Positions 44,170 to 52,624 of a DNA stretch of 64,000 nt are shown here, piece by piece. The first letter of the stretch is position 1. Every line of letters starts with the position of its first letter. Origin of the DNA: Sulfurimonas aquatica (lineage in GTDB: Bacteria; Campylobacterota; Campylobacteria; Campylobacterales; Sulfurimonadaceae); the NCBI RefSeq assembly GCF_017357825.1, contig NZ_CP046072.1:2356001-2420000 (forward strand), read 5' to 3'. Below the pieces are notes generated by a model. The model saw only the letters and a list, made by a program, of their open reading frames with translations, was not told the DNA's origin and did not search any database. A program made the translations under genes and the position numbers.

Positions 44170-45483
44170 ATGATAAGCAATAAATTGCAATGCAAAAAAT
44201 CACTAAATGATTTTTGTAAAAAAACAATACTAACAACTTTATCTCTGCTAGTCCTTTTAAACGTGTCTAGTTATGCTAAAACTATTGATGACAGCGTAGA
44301 TCATATTGGTCTTGCGACAATGATGATATATGATGCAAGGTATAAAAAAGCTAAAGAGGAGTTAGACCTAGTAGATAAGAAATCTCCTAAATTTGATGCT
44401 GCAAATTACTATACGGTTCTTGGTGTTTACAACTCTAAACTTACAAATACAAAAGAGGCGATAGAAGCTTACAAAAAAGCGATAGAGGCGACTAAAACAA
44501 AAGAGTTTCTTGCTCCTAAAGTTATAACGCAGGAGAAGTATCTCTTCTCTATAGCTAGTTCAAAAAAAGAAGAAAACACAACTCCTAAATTTGACACGGA
44601 GGCTAAACGCCAAGATAAGATAGAGCAACTTTATATGTACCTAACGCAAGAGTACTACAAGTTAAAAGATTACAAAAACACAGTTGATTCACTCCAAAAC
44701 GCAGGCGAGAGAGGAAAAAGTCGTGCTGGTCTTTATACTCTCAGAGCTGAGTGTTACTACAAACAAGCTAAGCATTCTGAAACTTTTACTGCTTTAAACG
44801 AGGGGATCAAAAGATTTCCTGATGATAGTAAACTGTTAAAACAGAAGTTCTACTACTTTGCAGACCTAAAACTTTATCAAGCGGCGATTGACGCGTCAAA
44901 AGTTTATATGGACAAGGTTGGCGTTAGCTCTAAAGAGTATGTAGCACTTGCACAAATGCTTATAGGTGCAAACCAGATAGATAGTGCCATAGCACTTTTA
45001 GAAGAGGCAAAACTAATGTTTGCTAAAGATGCGAAAATTGGCATTTTACTTGGGCATATGTATCTTAAAAAAGATATGAAAAACACAACCGCTCACCTTT
45101 TTGAAGAGAGCTCTTACTACGACAAGCAGTATTTAAAAGACGCAGTTGAGATGAACCGTCGCGCTGGAAACAATCTCCATGCACTTTACCTCAACACTCA
45201 AAACATTGACAAAGTAGAAAAACTAAAACAGAAAATCGCTATCTATCTAAACGCAGGTGAATACAGAAAAATTATAGGTTTACAAAAAGCTCTTAAACGC
45301 TACAAGATGCTTGATGATGAGAACTTAAGATATGCGCTTGCTTACTCATACTACTCTGTAGGTGATTATGAAAACTCTGAATCTCATCTAAAGTATATCT
45401 CTGATAGTGAGCTATTTAGCAAAGCGACAGTGATAAGAAAAAATATAGAAAAATGTACAAATGACTCTATGGAGTGCTTATAA
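44170..45483 (+). CDS. TPR-repeat protein of the TonB operon
   Basis: A protein of 437 residues with a signal-like N terminus (ILTTLSLLVLLNVSSYAK) and helical repeats typical of TPR, e.g. AANYYTVLGVYNSKLTNTKE, YLTQEYYKLKDYKNTVDSL and AQMLIGANQIDSAIALLEEA. A TPR protein occupies the same slot after tonB2 in Vibrio and Shewanella operons. It is probably periplasmic and helps assembly of the TonB machine. The ATG at 44170 has AAAGGA upstream; a TTG at 44164 is an alternative. Confidence 0.85.
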   Translation: MISNKLQCKKSLNDFCKKTILTTLSLLVLLNVSSYAKTIDDSVDHIGLATMMIYDARYKKAKEELDLVDKKSPKFDAANYYTVLGVYNSKLTNTKEAIEAYKKAIEATKTKEFLAPKVITQEKYLFSIASSKKEENTTPKFDTEAKRQDKIEQLYMYLTQEYYKLKDYKNTVDSLQNAGERGKSRAGLYTLRAECYYKQAKHSETFTALNEGIKRFPDDSKLLKQKFYYFADLKLYQAAIDASKVYMDKVGVSSKEYVALAQMLIGANQIDSAIALLEEAKLMFAKDAKIGILLGHMYLKKDMKNTTAHLFEESSYYDKQYLKDAVEMNRRAGNNLHALYLNTQNIDKVEKLKQKIAIYLNAGEYRKIIGLQKALKRYKMLDDENLRYALAYSYYSVGDYENSESHLKYISDSELFSKATVIRKNIEKCTNDSMECL

Positions 45484-48400
45484 ATGAAAGCCTTATTTAA
45501 AACTATTACCCTACTTTTACTACTCTCATCATCAATTTTAGCAGATGAGACTGGTTCTGCTTCAATCTTCTCATTCTTAAATGGAGTGGCATTAGAGAAA
45601 AATGAAGTTCTCATCGATGGATCTTACAAGTACTTTAGCGATGAAGATGGAAGTGTTGAGCTTATCCTTGAAGTTGGAACACACCAGATAGAGATATTTG
45701 CAAAAGATGAAAATGGTGCAAACCTTGGTTATGCTAAAAAATCTATAGAGATTAAAGAGGGACGTGACACTCAAGTTATCGCTACATTTAATGATGAAGG
45801 ATTAATACCTCAAATAGAAGTGGATACTCCTCTTGGAAATTCAGATACGATAACGGCAGATAAAGAGAACACTGGACTACTCCATGGTCTTGTTCTAACT
45901 TCTGATAAAAATCTTCCAATACCTAATGCTAGGGTATTTGTTAAAGGTACCTCTATAGATGCTAAGAGTGATGAAAATGGTAACTTTTATGTTGAGATAC
46001 CTGCTGATGTAAACATAAGCATATCTATAGTTCACTCTGAGTACAGCTCTCAAACACTCAACAATATAGTTGTGCAAAAAGATGACACTATCAACAAAGA
46101 GATAAAACTTACTCCTGCGAGTATGGAACTTGAAGAGTTTATAGTTCTTGCACCTAAGGTACAAGGTTCTATCGCTACTATTATGGCTGAAGAAAAAGAG
46201 AATAGTGCTATAACAAACATAGTTGGTGCTGCTGAGATGTCTAAAAAAGGCGATTCAACTGCAGCTGGTGCACTTAGACGTGTAACAGGTGTAACACTTG
46301 TTGATGGAACAGATGTTTATGTTAGAGGCCTAGGTGGTCGCTACTCTAATGTTGAGATGAACTCACTCCCTCTACCTTCTCCAGACCCACAAAGAAGAAC
46401 GGTTCCTCTTGATATCTTTCCATCTGCAGTAATCAGTTCTATGAAAGTTCAAAAGAGTGCAACTGCTGATATTCCCGCTTCATTTGGTGGTGGATACGTT
46501 GACATCAGAACTAAAGGAAAAACGAAAGAGAACTATTTGAAAATCACCACTGAGATGAAACAAAACTCAAACAGTGGAAAAGCTGTAAACTCTTATGAAG
46601 GAAGTACGACTGACTGGATGGGAGTAGATGATGGGTATAGATATATCCCAGTAGAAATTCTTAATGCTTCACAAATAGTTGTAGGAGAAGTAGTTCCTAC
46701 TTTTGATGCACGCAACAACCAAGCATATACGACTGCAATTACAAACAGACTATTTACTTCAAATAAAGAGACTCTTCCTTTAGGTGGAAAAATGACACTA
46801 GAGGGTGCCTATAACTTAGAGATAGCAGATAAACATGAGCTCTCTTTTTTCGCGAACTACTCTTATGGTCAAGATCATACTTATAGAGAAGAGAAATACT
46901 TCAAATACTCTTATAATAAAACAACTGACTCTCTATACACAGATCCTGAACAGTATGGAGACAACTACACAACACTCAACAGATACACAAACGCAGGTAT
47001 GTTTAACCTTCACTACAACTATGCAGACGTATTTAACCTCAAATACACAAAACTTTATAGTAAAATTTCTGAAAAGGTGACTAAGGTATCTGATGGTATT
47101 GCAAACTCAGATGATGACTGGAAAATCCGTTATGACCTTAACTGGGAAGAGAGAACTCTTGATGTTAACCAACTCACGGGTGATCTTAAGTATGAAGTAG
47201 CCGATTTTGAAAATATTTTTACATTTGGTAGTGAGCTTGCACTTGCTGACCTTAACCAACCATCTAATTATAAATATGCTTATCTTAGAGATGTTAGGTT
47301 TGATGGTGTTGTAGTTGGAGAACCTTACTTAGATAGGTTTTCTCCAAATGCGTTTTTAAACCTTACATCACAAGATGAGCTCTTTGCTCTCTCACTAAAC
47401 AACAAGACTATCTTAGATTTTTTCAGTGAAAAAGATTACATAGAAGTTGGTCTTATTAATAGTGCAAAAACTAGAGAGTCCAGATATAACAAGTACTTAA
47501 TGAACAAGAGTACTTCTGATAAGTTAACTGATGATATCGACTCTATTTACGATGCAAGTATAAGAAATAACTACGATGAAACATTTAGACTTGATATCGC
47601 GTTTCAACCAGCTTACTGGTACGATGCACAAGTTGATGAAACTAGCTACTTCACAAACTTCTTCTTAAAGCCTCTTAAAGAGCTAGAGATATTAATAGGA
47701 GCTAGACAGACTAACTTTACTCAAACTGTTTACCAATATACAAACAACAATGACGCGTTAGCGCCGATAGAGAGTGTGCCAGAGTCTTTAGCGTTTAACT
47801 CTTTACTTCCAAGTTTGGGGATAAAGTATATCTTTGATAAGAAAAACCAGCTTAACTTTGCGTTTGCTCAAACTTATATAGTTCCCGATCTAAGAGAATT
47901 TACTAGTGCTGAGTACTTTCATCCTTATGAAGTAGCTACGGTTCAAGGTAATCCAGACCTTGTAAATACAAATATCTATAACTATGATTTGAAGTATTCA
48001 CACTACTTTTCTGATACTGAAAGTTTAAGCTTTGGAGTATTTTACAAGTACCTAGATAAGCCAATTGAAGATGTACAGCTACCATCATCGTCACTACCGC
48101 GTTATAGTTATGATAACGCTGACTATGCGACTCTTTATGGATTTGAGATAGATGGTCGTAAGAGTTTTAATACAATTCACAGCTACTTAAAAAATTACTA
48201 TATATCAGGAAACTTCTCATATACAAAATCAGTAGTATCTCTTAGAGAAGAGCAAATAAGTACTTATACAACAAACAACCGCGAGCTCCAAGGTCTTTCG
48301 CCTATGGTCATAAATGCATCTCTTGGTTATGAAAGTAAAGGAAGAGATGTGACTCTATCATATAACAAAATGGGTGAGCGTATTCGCAAGGTAGGAATGG

Positions 48401-48618
48401 TAGATGGTAATGATGAGTTTCCAGACTTCTATGAAGTACCTCCTCAGGTTCTTGACTTTGTATGGATAGAGGGTTTTGACAATGGTCTTAGCCTGAAACT
48501 CAAATGTCAAAACCTACTTGATGAGGAGACTATTTGGTATCAAGGAAGTACAAACAACATTACCAATAAGTTTAAAGTTGGTAGGTTTTATAGTTTGGCA
48601 ATCGCTTATAAGTACTAA
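45484..48618 (+). CDS. TonB-dependent outer-membrane receptor
   Basis: A protein of 1044 residues with signal peptide MKALFKTITLLLLLSSSILA. Two small beta-sandwich domains come first (about residues 22-105 and 125-210; the second is carboxypeptidase-regulatory-like, with NARVFVKGTSIDAKSDENGNF). The plug follows at about 215-345, with VYVRGLGGRYSNVEMN and the PASFGGGYVDI segment. The rest is the barrel, ending FYSLAIAYKY. The start directly abuts the TPR stop. Because the whole operon is headed by Pho boxes, the ligand is probably phosphate or an organophosphate, but this is inference. Confidence 0.88.
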   Translation: MKALFKTITLLLLLSSSILADETGSASIFSFLNGVALEKNEVLIDGSYKYFSDEDGSVELILEVGTHQIEIFAKDENGANLGYAKKSIEIKEGRDTQVIATFNDEGLIPQIEVDTPLGNSDTITADKENTGLLHGLVLTSDKNLPIPNARVFVKGTSIDAKSDENGNFYVEIPADVNISISIVHSEYSSQTLNNIVVQKDDTINKEIKLTPASMELEEFIVLAPKVQGSIATIMAEEKENSAITNIVGAAEMSKKGDSTAAGALRRVTGVTLVDGTDVYVRGLGGRYSNVEMNSLPLPSPDPQRRTVPLDIFPSAVISSMKVQKSATADIPASFGGGYVDIRTKGKTKENYLKITTEMKQNSNSGKAVNSYEGSTTDWMGVDDGYRYIPVEILNASQIVVGEVVPTFDARNNQAYTTAITNRLFTSNKETLPLGGKMTLEGAYNLEIADKHELSFFANYSYGQDHTYREEKYFKYSYNKTTDSLYTDPEQYGDNYTTLNRYTNAGMFNLHYNYADVFNLKYTKLYSKISEKVTKVSDGIANSDDDWKIRYDLNWEERTLDVNQLTGDLKYEVADFENIFTFGSELALADLNQPSNYKYAYLRDVRFDGVVVGEPYLDRFSPNAFLNLTSQDELFALSLNNKTILDFFSEKDYIEVGLINSAKTRESRYNKYLMNKSTSDKLTDDIDSIYDASIRNNYDETFRLDIAFQPAYWYDAQVDETSYFTNFFLKPLKELEILIGARQTNFTQTVYQYTNNNDALAPIESVPESLAFNSLLPSLGIKYIFDKKNQLNFAFAQTYIVPDLREFTSAEYFHPYEVATVQGNPDLVNTNIYNYDLKYSHYFSDTESLSFGVFYKYLDKPIEDVQLPSSSLPRYSYDNADYATLYGFEIDGRKSFNTIHSYLKNYYISGNFSYTKSVVSLREEQISTYTTNNRELQGLSPMVINASLGYESKGRDVTLSYNKMGERIRKVGMVDGNDEFPDFYEVPPQVLDFVWIEGFDNGLSLKLKCQNLLDEETIWYQGSTNNITNKFKVGRFYSLAIAYKY

Positions 48619-48626
48619 CATAAAAA

Positions 48627-48660
48627 GCGTAACCAAAAAGTAATGCAAAGTCTCTATAAT
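48627..48660 (+). promoter_or_regulatory. Pho-box promoter of the orphan phoB-like pair
   Basis: Half-sites GCGTAAC (48627-48633) and AAGTAAT (48638-48644) are 11 bp apart. After a gap of 10 bp comes a perfect -10, TATAAT (48655-48660). The first gene starts 26 bp later. Confidence 0.75.
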
Positions 48661-48686
48661 ATAAGCATATAAATAAGAGGTTTGAT

Positions 48687-49361
48687 ATGAGTCATAAAAT
48701 AGTAATAGTTGAAGATGAAGAGGATTTACTAGATTTACTTGAATACAATCTCTCTAAAGAGGGCTTTGACGTTGTTGGGTTTTTAAACACTAAAACAGTT
48801 GAGACTCTTTTAGAAGAAGAGGAGATTGATCTTATCATCATGGATAGAAATCTTCCCGGTGTTGAGGGAAGCGAGTATATACAATCTTTAAGAGACAACG
48901 GCATTCAAACGCCAGTTATTTATCTCAGTGCTAAAGATAGCGACTCAGAAGTTGAAGAGGGTTTTTTGCGCGGTGGCGATGACTACATGACGAAACCTTT
49001 TAATATGAAAGAGCTTATTCTTCGGATAAAGTCCATCTTAAGACGTACTGTTAAAAGTACATCTCAAGGGAGCATTCGCCATAAAGATTTACTCTTAGAT
49101 ATGGATGCGAGAACTCTAATGGTAGATGAAATGGTAGTTGAGATAACTAAACTGGAGTTTGACCTACTTTATGAGTTTATCCTCAACAAGAACACTATTT
49201 TAGATCGTGACTATCTCTTGCAAAACGTATGGAAAAATTCTGAGCAAAACCAGTACAAAACCGTAAACGTAGCCATCACAAGACTTAAAGATAAGATAGA
49301 CCCACAAAAGACAAAAAACTATATCCAGACTATACGCGGAATAGGTTATAAACTATCATAA
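48687..49361 (+). CDS. PhoB-like response regulator, paralogue 1 (orphan)
   Basis: An OmpR/PhoB-family regulator of 224 residues. The receiver has VEDEED, phospho-acceptor Asp53 in IIMDRNLPG, LSAKD and TKPF; the DNA-binding winged helix ends in KTVNVAITRLKDKIDP and the GIGYKLS wing. It is very similar to the two other PhoB-like regulators at 49375 and 55956, but has no kinase beside it. A Pho-box promoter precedes it, so it is probably induced by phosphate starvation itself. GAGG precedes the ATG. Confidence 0.88.
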   Translation: MSHKIVIVEDEEDLLDLLEYNLSKEGFDVVGFLNTKTVETLLEEEEIDLIIMDRNLPGVEGSEYIQSLRDNGIQTPVIYLSAKDSDSEVEEGFLRGGDDYMTKPFNMKELILRIKSILRRTVKSTSQGSIRHKDLLLDMDARTLMVDEMVVEITKLEFDLLYEFILNKNTILDRDYLLQNVWKNSEQNQYKTVNVAITRLKDKIDPQKTKNYIQTIRGIGYKLS

Positions 49362-49374
49362 GAGGATAGAGAGA

Positions 49375-50055
49375 ATGAAAGAGCAAATACTTATAGTCGA
49401 TGATGACAATGATATACTAGAGCTGCTAGAGTATAACTTGAGTGCTGCTGGTTATGATGTTCTTGGGTTTTTAAGCACAAAGCATGTCAGAAGCGTGCTT
49501 ACTCAAGAAAATGTCGACCTCATCATTATGGACAGAAACCTTCCGGACATCGAGGGAAGTTACTATGTTGAGATGCTAAGAAGTAAAAATATCAACACTC
49601 CCGTTATCATGCTCTCAGCCAAAGACTCTAGTGAAGATATCAAAGAGGGTTTTTTAAAGGGTGCGGATGATTATGTCACTAAACCTTTTGACATAGAGGA
49701 ATTGATTCTTCGTGTAAAGGCTGTTCTTAAACGCTCAAATAGAGAGTTTAAAGAGATAGTCGAAGATCTTGAGTACAAAGATATGAAGTTAGATTTAAAT
49801 CTACATAGAGTTTTGATTCAAGGAGTTGAAGTTACGTTAACAAACCTTGAAACATCTCTTTTACAAATCCTAATATCCAACAAAGGAAAAGTCTTAGATA
49901 GAGATTTTTTACTTAAGTACGTATGGAAAAGCATAGAAGATATTCACCCAAAAACAGTAAATGTAGCTATGAAAAGATTAAAAGAGAAAATCGACCCACT
50001 AAAGAGTAAAGATTATATTAAAACTATTAGAGGTGTTGGGTATATGATGGTATAA
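49375..50055 (+). CDS. PhoB-like response regulator, paralogue 2 (orphan)
   Basis: A regulator of 226 residues, 13 bp after paralogue 1 and certainly in the same transcript. It keeps VDDDND, Asp53 in IIMDRNLPD, LSAKD and TKPF, and the recognition region KTVNVAMKRLKEKIDP with the GVGYMMV wing. In its receiver, ADDYVTKPFDIEEL differs from the GGDDYxTKPFNxxEL of the others. The recognition helix is nearly the same in all three, so they may bind the same Pho boxes. Confidence 0.88.
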   Translation: MKEQILIVDDDNDILELLEYNLSAAGYDVLGFLSTKHVRSVLTQENVDLIIMDRNLPDIEGSYYVEMLRSKNINTPVIMLSAKDSSEDIKEGFLKGADDYVTKPFDIEELILRVKAVLKRSNREFKEIVEDLEYKDMKLDLNLHRVLIQGVEVTLTNLETSLLQILISNKGKVLDRDFLLKYVWKSIEDIHPKTVNVAMKRLKEKIDPLKSKDYIKTIRGVGYMMV

Positions 50056-50057
50056 AA

Positions 50058-50079
50058 GAAGACTCACTAAAGAGTCTTC
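50058..50079. terminator. Bidirectional terminator between phoB paralogue 2 and the porin
   Basis: Perfect 8-bp stem, GAAGACTC with GAGTCTTC, loop of six. On the minus strand it is followed by TTTTATA, which fits termination of the porin transcript; it begins two bases after the stop of the plus-strand gene. Confidence 0.7.
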
Positions 50080-50092
50080 AAGTAAGGAGAAA

Positions 50093-50149
50093 ATGAAATC
50101 TGTTTTATTGGGTACTTTACAAAGCCAAGGAGATGACTCTGTATTTTAA
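50093..50149 (+). CDS. Candidate 18-residue small ORF
   Basis: ATG to TAA, 18 codons (MKSVLLGTLQSQGDDSVF), behind AAGGAG with a spacing of three bases. It lies between the hairpin and the end of the porin gene, downstream of the orphan phoB pair. It has no recognisable family. The ribosome-binding site is a little too close, and a hairpin stands before it, so translation is unproven. It may be a chance ORF. Confidence 0.25.
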   Translation: MKSVLLGTLQSQGDDSVF

Positions 50150-50164
50150 GGGAGTGAAATATTA

Positions 50165-51352
50165 TTAAAAAGTTATTATCGCGTCTAACTGCACACGCTC
50201 GTAATCTGTGTCTGCAGCTTCACCATCTTTACTAGCATAGCGTGTATTATAGAACCAAGTCCCTGCAAGATACGTGTTCTTACCAAATTTATATTTTGTT
50301 CTAATAGCATGACCTTTTGAAGCTGTACCACCACCAAAGTTATCTGAGTCAGAGTGTGCACCAAGTGTAGCATCTTCTTGCAAGTCCGTATATGAGTACT
50401 TTAGCTGCCAGTCAGTAACTTCTTTAGCCTTACCTATTTGAAAAGCTACGTCATATCCAAAATTTTTCTCTGTTGCAGCAGTGTTATAGACTACTCCTGC
50501 AGCTAGTGCAAATGGTAGACCAAGTACATCTTTGAATTTAAGTTCACTAAATGCTTCTACGATATGATAGTCATTTGCAAATAGACCGCTTACCATAGTA
50601 TTACCCATGCCAGAAGTACCATTGCTATTAGAGTTATAAAGAGGTGTATTACCTTTTACTCCATCATAGTAGTAAAGTCCTGCACCTAGATTAAGTTTTG
50701 CACTCTCTAGTTTTGTTGTTCTTACATATTGTGCTAAAACAAGATTTACATCATTTTTACTTACTGAAGCCTCTGCTAGACTAGTTTGATTCATACCAAG
50801 AGTGATTATATTTGAATCATCATTGTATTGGTAGTTAATACCATCTAATGAGATATCATTATCCCAAACGAGTTGTGATTTAATAGGTCTATACATCATA
50901 TATGGTGCTCTACCTACTTTTAATATAGAGTTGCCAAATGTATAATCAATTGCTACAGCATTGAATCTCATTGAGTCCACAAAGTACTCTGAAATACCTC
51001 GTGTATCCTTATTTGCCTCTACAAAAGTTTGGTTACCTGAAGTTGGATTAGCGTTACCACTTCTCATACCAACTTCAACTTGAAGATGATCTGTAATATC
51101 AACATGTGAACCTAGTCTTAAACGGTAACGACCAAGATACTGTTTTTTTTCACTACCATCAAAGTAGTAATACTCTTTACTCTCATATCTTATTCTTAAA
51201 TCACCTTTGAAATGAAACCTATCGATTATGTTTTTTTCATGTACATTAGTTGAGTCTTTTACTTCTTCTATACGTTCGATAGGATGATCTATGTCCGATT
51301 CAGCTATTGCTAAAGTAGTGAGCATTAAAGTAGATAAAACTATTTTATTCAT
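50165..51352 (-). CDS. Outer-membrane porin, Pho-box regulated
   Basis: A protein of 395 residues with signal peptide (MNKIVLSTLMLTTLAIAES) and a barrel beginning RFHFKGDLRIRYESK, the pattern of the putative-porin family seen in many Campylobacterota. It ends in DAIITF with terminal Phe. It is divergent from pstS and has its own Pho-box promoter in the shared 141-bp gap. It is therefore probably a phosphate-starvation-induced porin, playing the role of PhoE/OprP, to which I see no sequence likeness. Confidence 0.82.
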   Translation of the reverse strand: MNKIVLSTLMLTTLAIAESDIDHPIERIEEVKDSTNVHEKNIIDRFHFKGDLRIRYESKEYYYFDGSEKKQYLGRYRLRLGSHVDITDHLQVEVGMRSGNANPTSGNQTFVEANKDTRGISEYFVDSMRFNAVAIDYTFGNSILKVGRAPYMMYRPIKSQLVWDNDISLDGINYQYNDDSNIITLGMNQTSLAEASVSKNDVNLVLAQYVRTTKLESAKLNLGAGLYYYDGVKGNTPLYNSNSNGTSGMGNTMVSGLFANDYHIVEAFSELKFKDVLGLPFALAAGVVYNTAATEKNFGYDVAFQIGKAKEVTDWQLKYSYTDLQEDATLGAHSDSDNFGGGTASKGHAIRTKYKFGKNTYLAGTWFYNTRYASKDGEAADTDYERVQLDAIITF

Positions 51353-51381
51353 TTTAATTCCTTAAATTATTTGTTGGTGGA

Positions 51382-51415
51382 ATTGTAAATCATTTCGGTT
51401 ACATAATGATTACGT
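51382..51415 (-). promoter_or_regulatory. Pho-box promoter of the porin
   Basis: On the minus strand: ACGTAAT (plus coordinates 51409-51415), 11 bp on ATGTAAC (51398-51404), a gap of exactly 10 bp, then the -10 TACAAT (51382-51387). It shares the gap with the pstS promoter. Confidence 0.75.
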
Positions 51416-51427
51416 TAAATTACAAAA

Positions 51428-51461
51428 ATGTAACCAAAAAGAAACCAACAAGTTTTATAAT
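51428..51461 (+). promoter_or_regulatory. Pho-box promoter of pstS
   Basis: ATGTAAC (51428-51434) and AAGAAAC (51439-51445) are 11 bp apart, then a gap of 10 bp and a perfect TATAAT (51456-51461). The pstS start is 32 bp further on. Confidence 0.78.
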
Positions 51462-51493
51462 TTCGCCATCTAAAATATAAAAGGTATATACAT

Positions 51494-52498
51494 ATGACTC
51501 AAATGATTAAAATTGCATTAGCAAGTACAGTTTTGTTAACATCACTAAACGCTGGTGAGATTATCAAAGGTAGTGGAGCTTCATTTCCATATAGCGTTTA
51601 CCAAAAATGGCTAAAAGCATATAATAAAGAGAGCGGTGTTAGAGTTGACTACATTAAAAAAGGCTCATCTAAAGGTATTAAAGACGCTAAAGCAAGAGCT
51701 GTCGACTTTGCTGGAACTGATAAACCACTAAGTCCAAAAGTACTTCGTAAAAATGGACTTTTACAATTTCCAGGTGTTGTTGGTGCAATCACTATGGGTT
51801 ACAATGTTCCAGGTGTTGATGGACTTAAACTTAGCAGAAGTGCAATAGTAGCTATAGCAGATGGTTCAATTACTCACTGGGATGATGCTTTAATCGCTAA
51901 AGAGAATGCAAATGTTAAGCTTCCACATGAAAAACTTACATTTGTTCACCGTGCAGATGGAAGTGGAACTACTTACAACTTTACATACTACCTAAGTAAG
52001 GTTTCAAAAAAGTGGAGAAAAAGCTTTGGTGCTAAAAAGTCTCTTTCATGGCCAGGAGATCATCATATAGGTGGTAAAACAAACTCTGGTGTTGCCGCTT
52101 TACTTAAGCAAACAGAGTATTCTGTAGGTTACATAGACTATGCAGATGCTAAAAACAATGACATAACGATGGCAACTGTAGAAAATCGTGAGGGCAACTT
52201 TATAGTTCCAACGCTAAAATCTTTTCAAACTGCCGCTGCAAAAGCAAGTCTAGATCCGAAGAAAGATTTTTATGCTGTTATAGCTGATCCAAAAGGAGCT
52301 GAGTCTTACCCAATGGTAGCTGCAACTTTTATACTTATTCCTTCGGAAAAAGCTAAGACAAATAAAGATGTAACTAAGTTTATCGACTGGTGTTATGTAA
52401 ACGGTCAAGATATAGCTATGGGCCTTGGTTTTGTACCACTACCAGACTCATTAACTGCTAAGATTAGAGCTTACTGGGATGCTAAAGGCATTAAGTAA
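51494..52498 (+). CDS. pstS: Periplasmic phosphate-binding protein PstS
   Basis: High-affinity phosphate-binding subunit of the Pst ABC importer, 334 residues with a signal peptide ending at LNA. The mature start GEIIKGSGASFPYSVYQKW, the FAGTDKPL segment and HRADGSGTTYNFTYYLS are the classical PstS phosphate-contact motifs, with the Ser/Asp/Arg/Gly residues in place. It keeps the VGAITMGYNVPGVDGL strand. It is followed by a hairpin and a second Pho promoter before pstC. Confidence 0.96.
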   Translation: MTQMIKIALASTVLLTSLNAGEIIKGSGASFPYSVYQKWLKAYNKESGVRVDYIKKGSSKGIKDAKARAVDFAGTDKPLSPKVLRKNGLLQFPGVVGAITMGYNVPGVDGLKLSRSAIVAIADGSITHWDDALIAKENANVKLPHEKLTFVHRADGSGTTYNFTYYLSKVSKKWRKSFGAKKSLSWPGDHHIGGKTNSGVAALLKQTEYSVGYIDYADAKNNDITMATVENREGNFIVPTLKSFQTAAAKASLDPKKDFYAVIADPKGAESYPMVAATFILIPSEKAKTNKDVTKFIDWCYVNGQDIAMGLGFVPLPDSLTAKIRAYWDAKGIK

Positions 52499-52525
52499 CT
52501 CTTTTTAAATTTCATACTTCAAGTG

Positions 52526-52541
52526 TCACTCTTTTGAGTGA
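52526..52541 (+). terminator. Hairpin between pstS and pstC
   Basis: TCACTC, loop TTTT, GAGTGA, 28 bp after the pstS stop, followed by a pyrimidine-rich stretch. It may let pstS mRNA exceed that of the membrane subunits, as in many binding-protein operons. Confidence 0.5.
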
Positions 52542-52558
52542 TGCTGCTTCTCCCTTGT

Positions 52559-52592
52559 TTGTAACCCTAATGTAACCAAGTTTTTATAAAAT
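52559..52592 (+). promoter_or_regulatory. Second Pho-box promoter, in front of pstC
   Basis: TTGTAAC (52559-52565) and ATGTAAC (52570-52576) at 11-bp period, then a 10-bp gap and TAAAAT (52587-52592). It is a near-perfect pair of half-sites. The pstC start lies 33 bp after. Confidence 0.75.
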
Positions 52593-52624
52593 TCCATATC
52601 AAATTTAAATAGGCTATATTCTTT

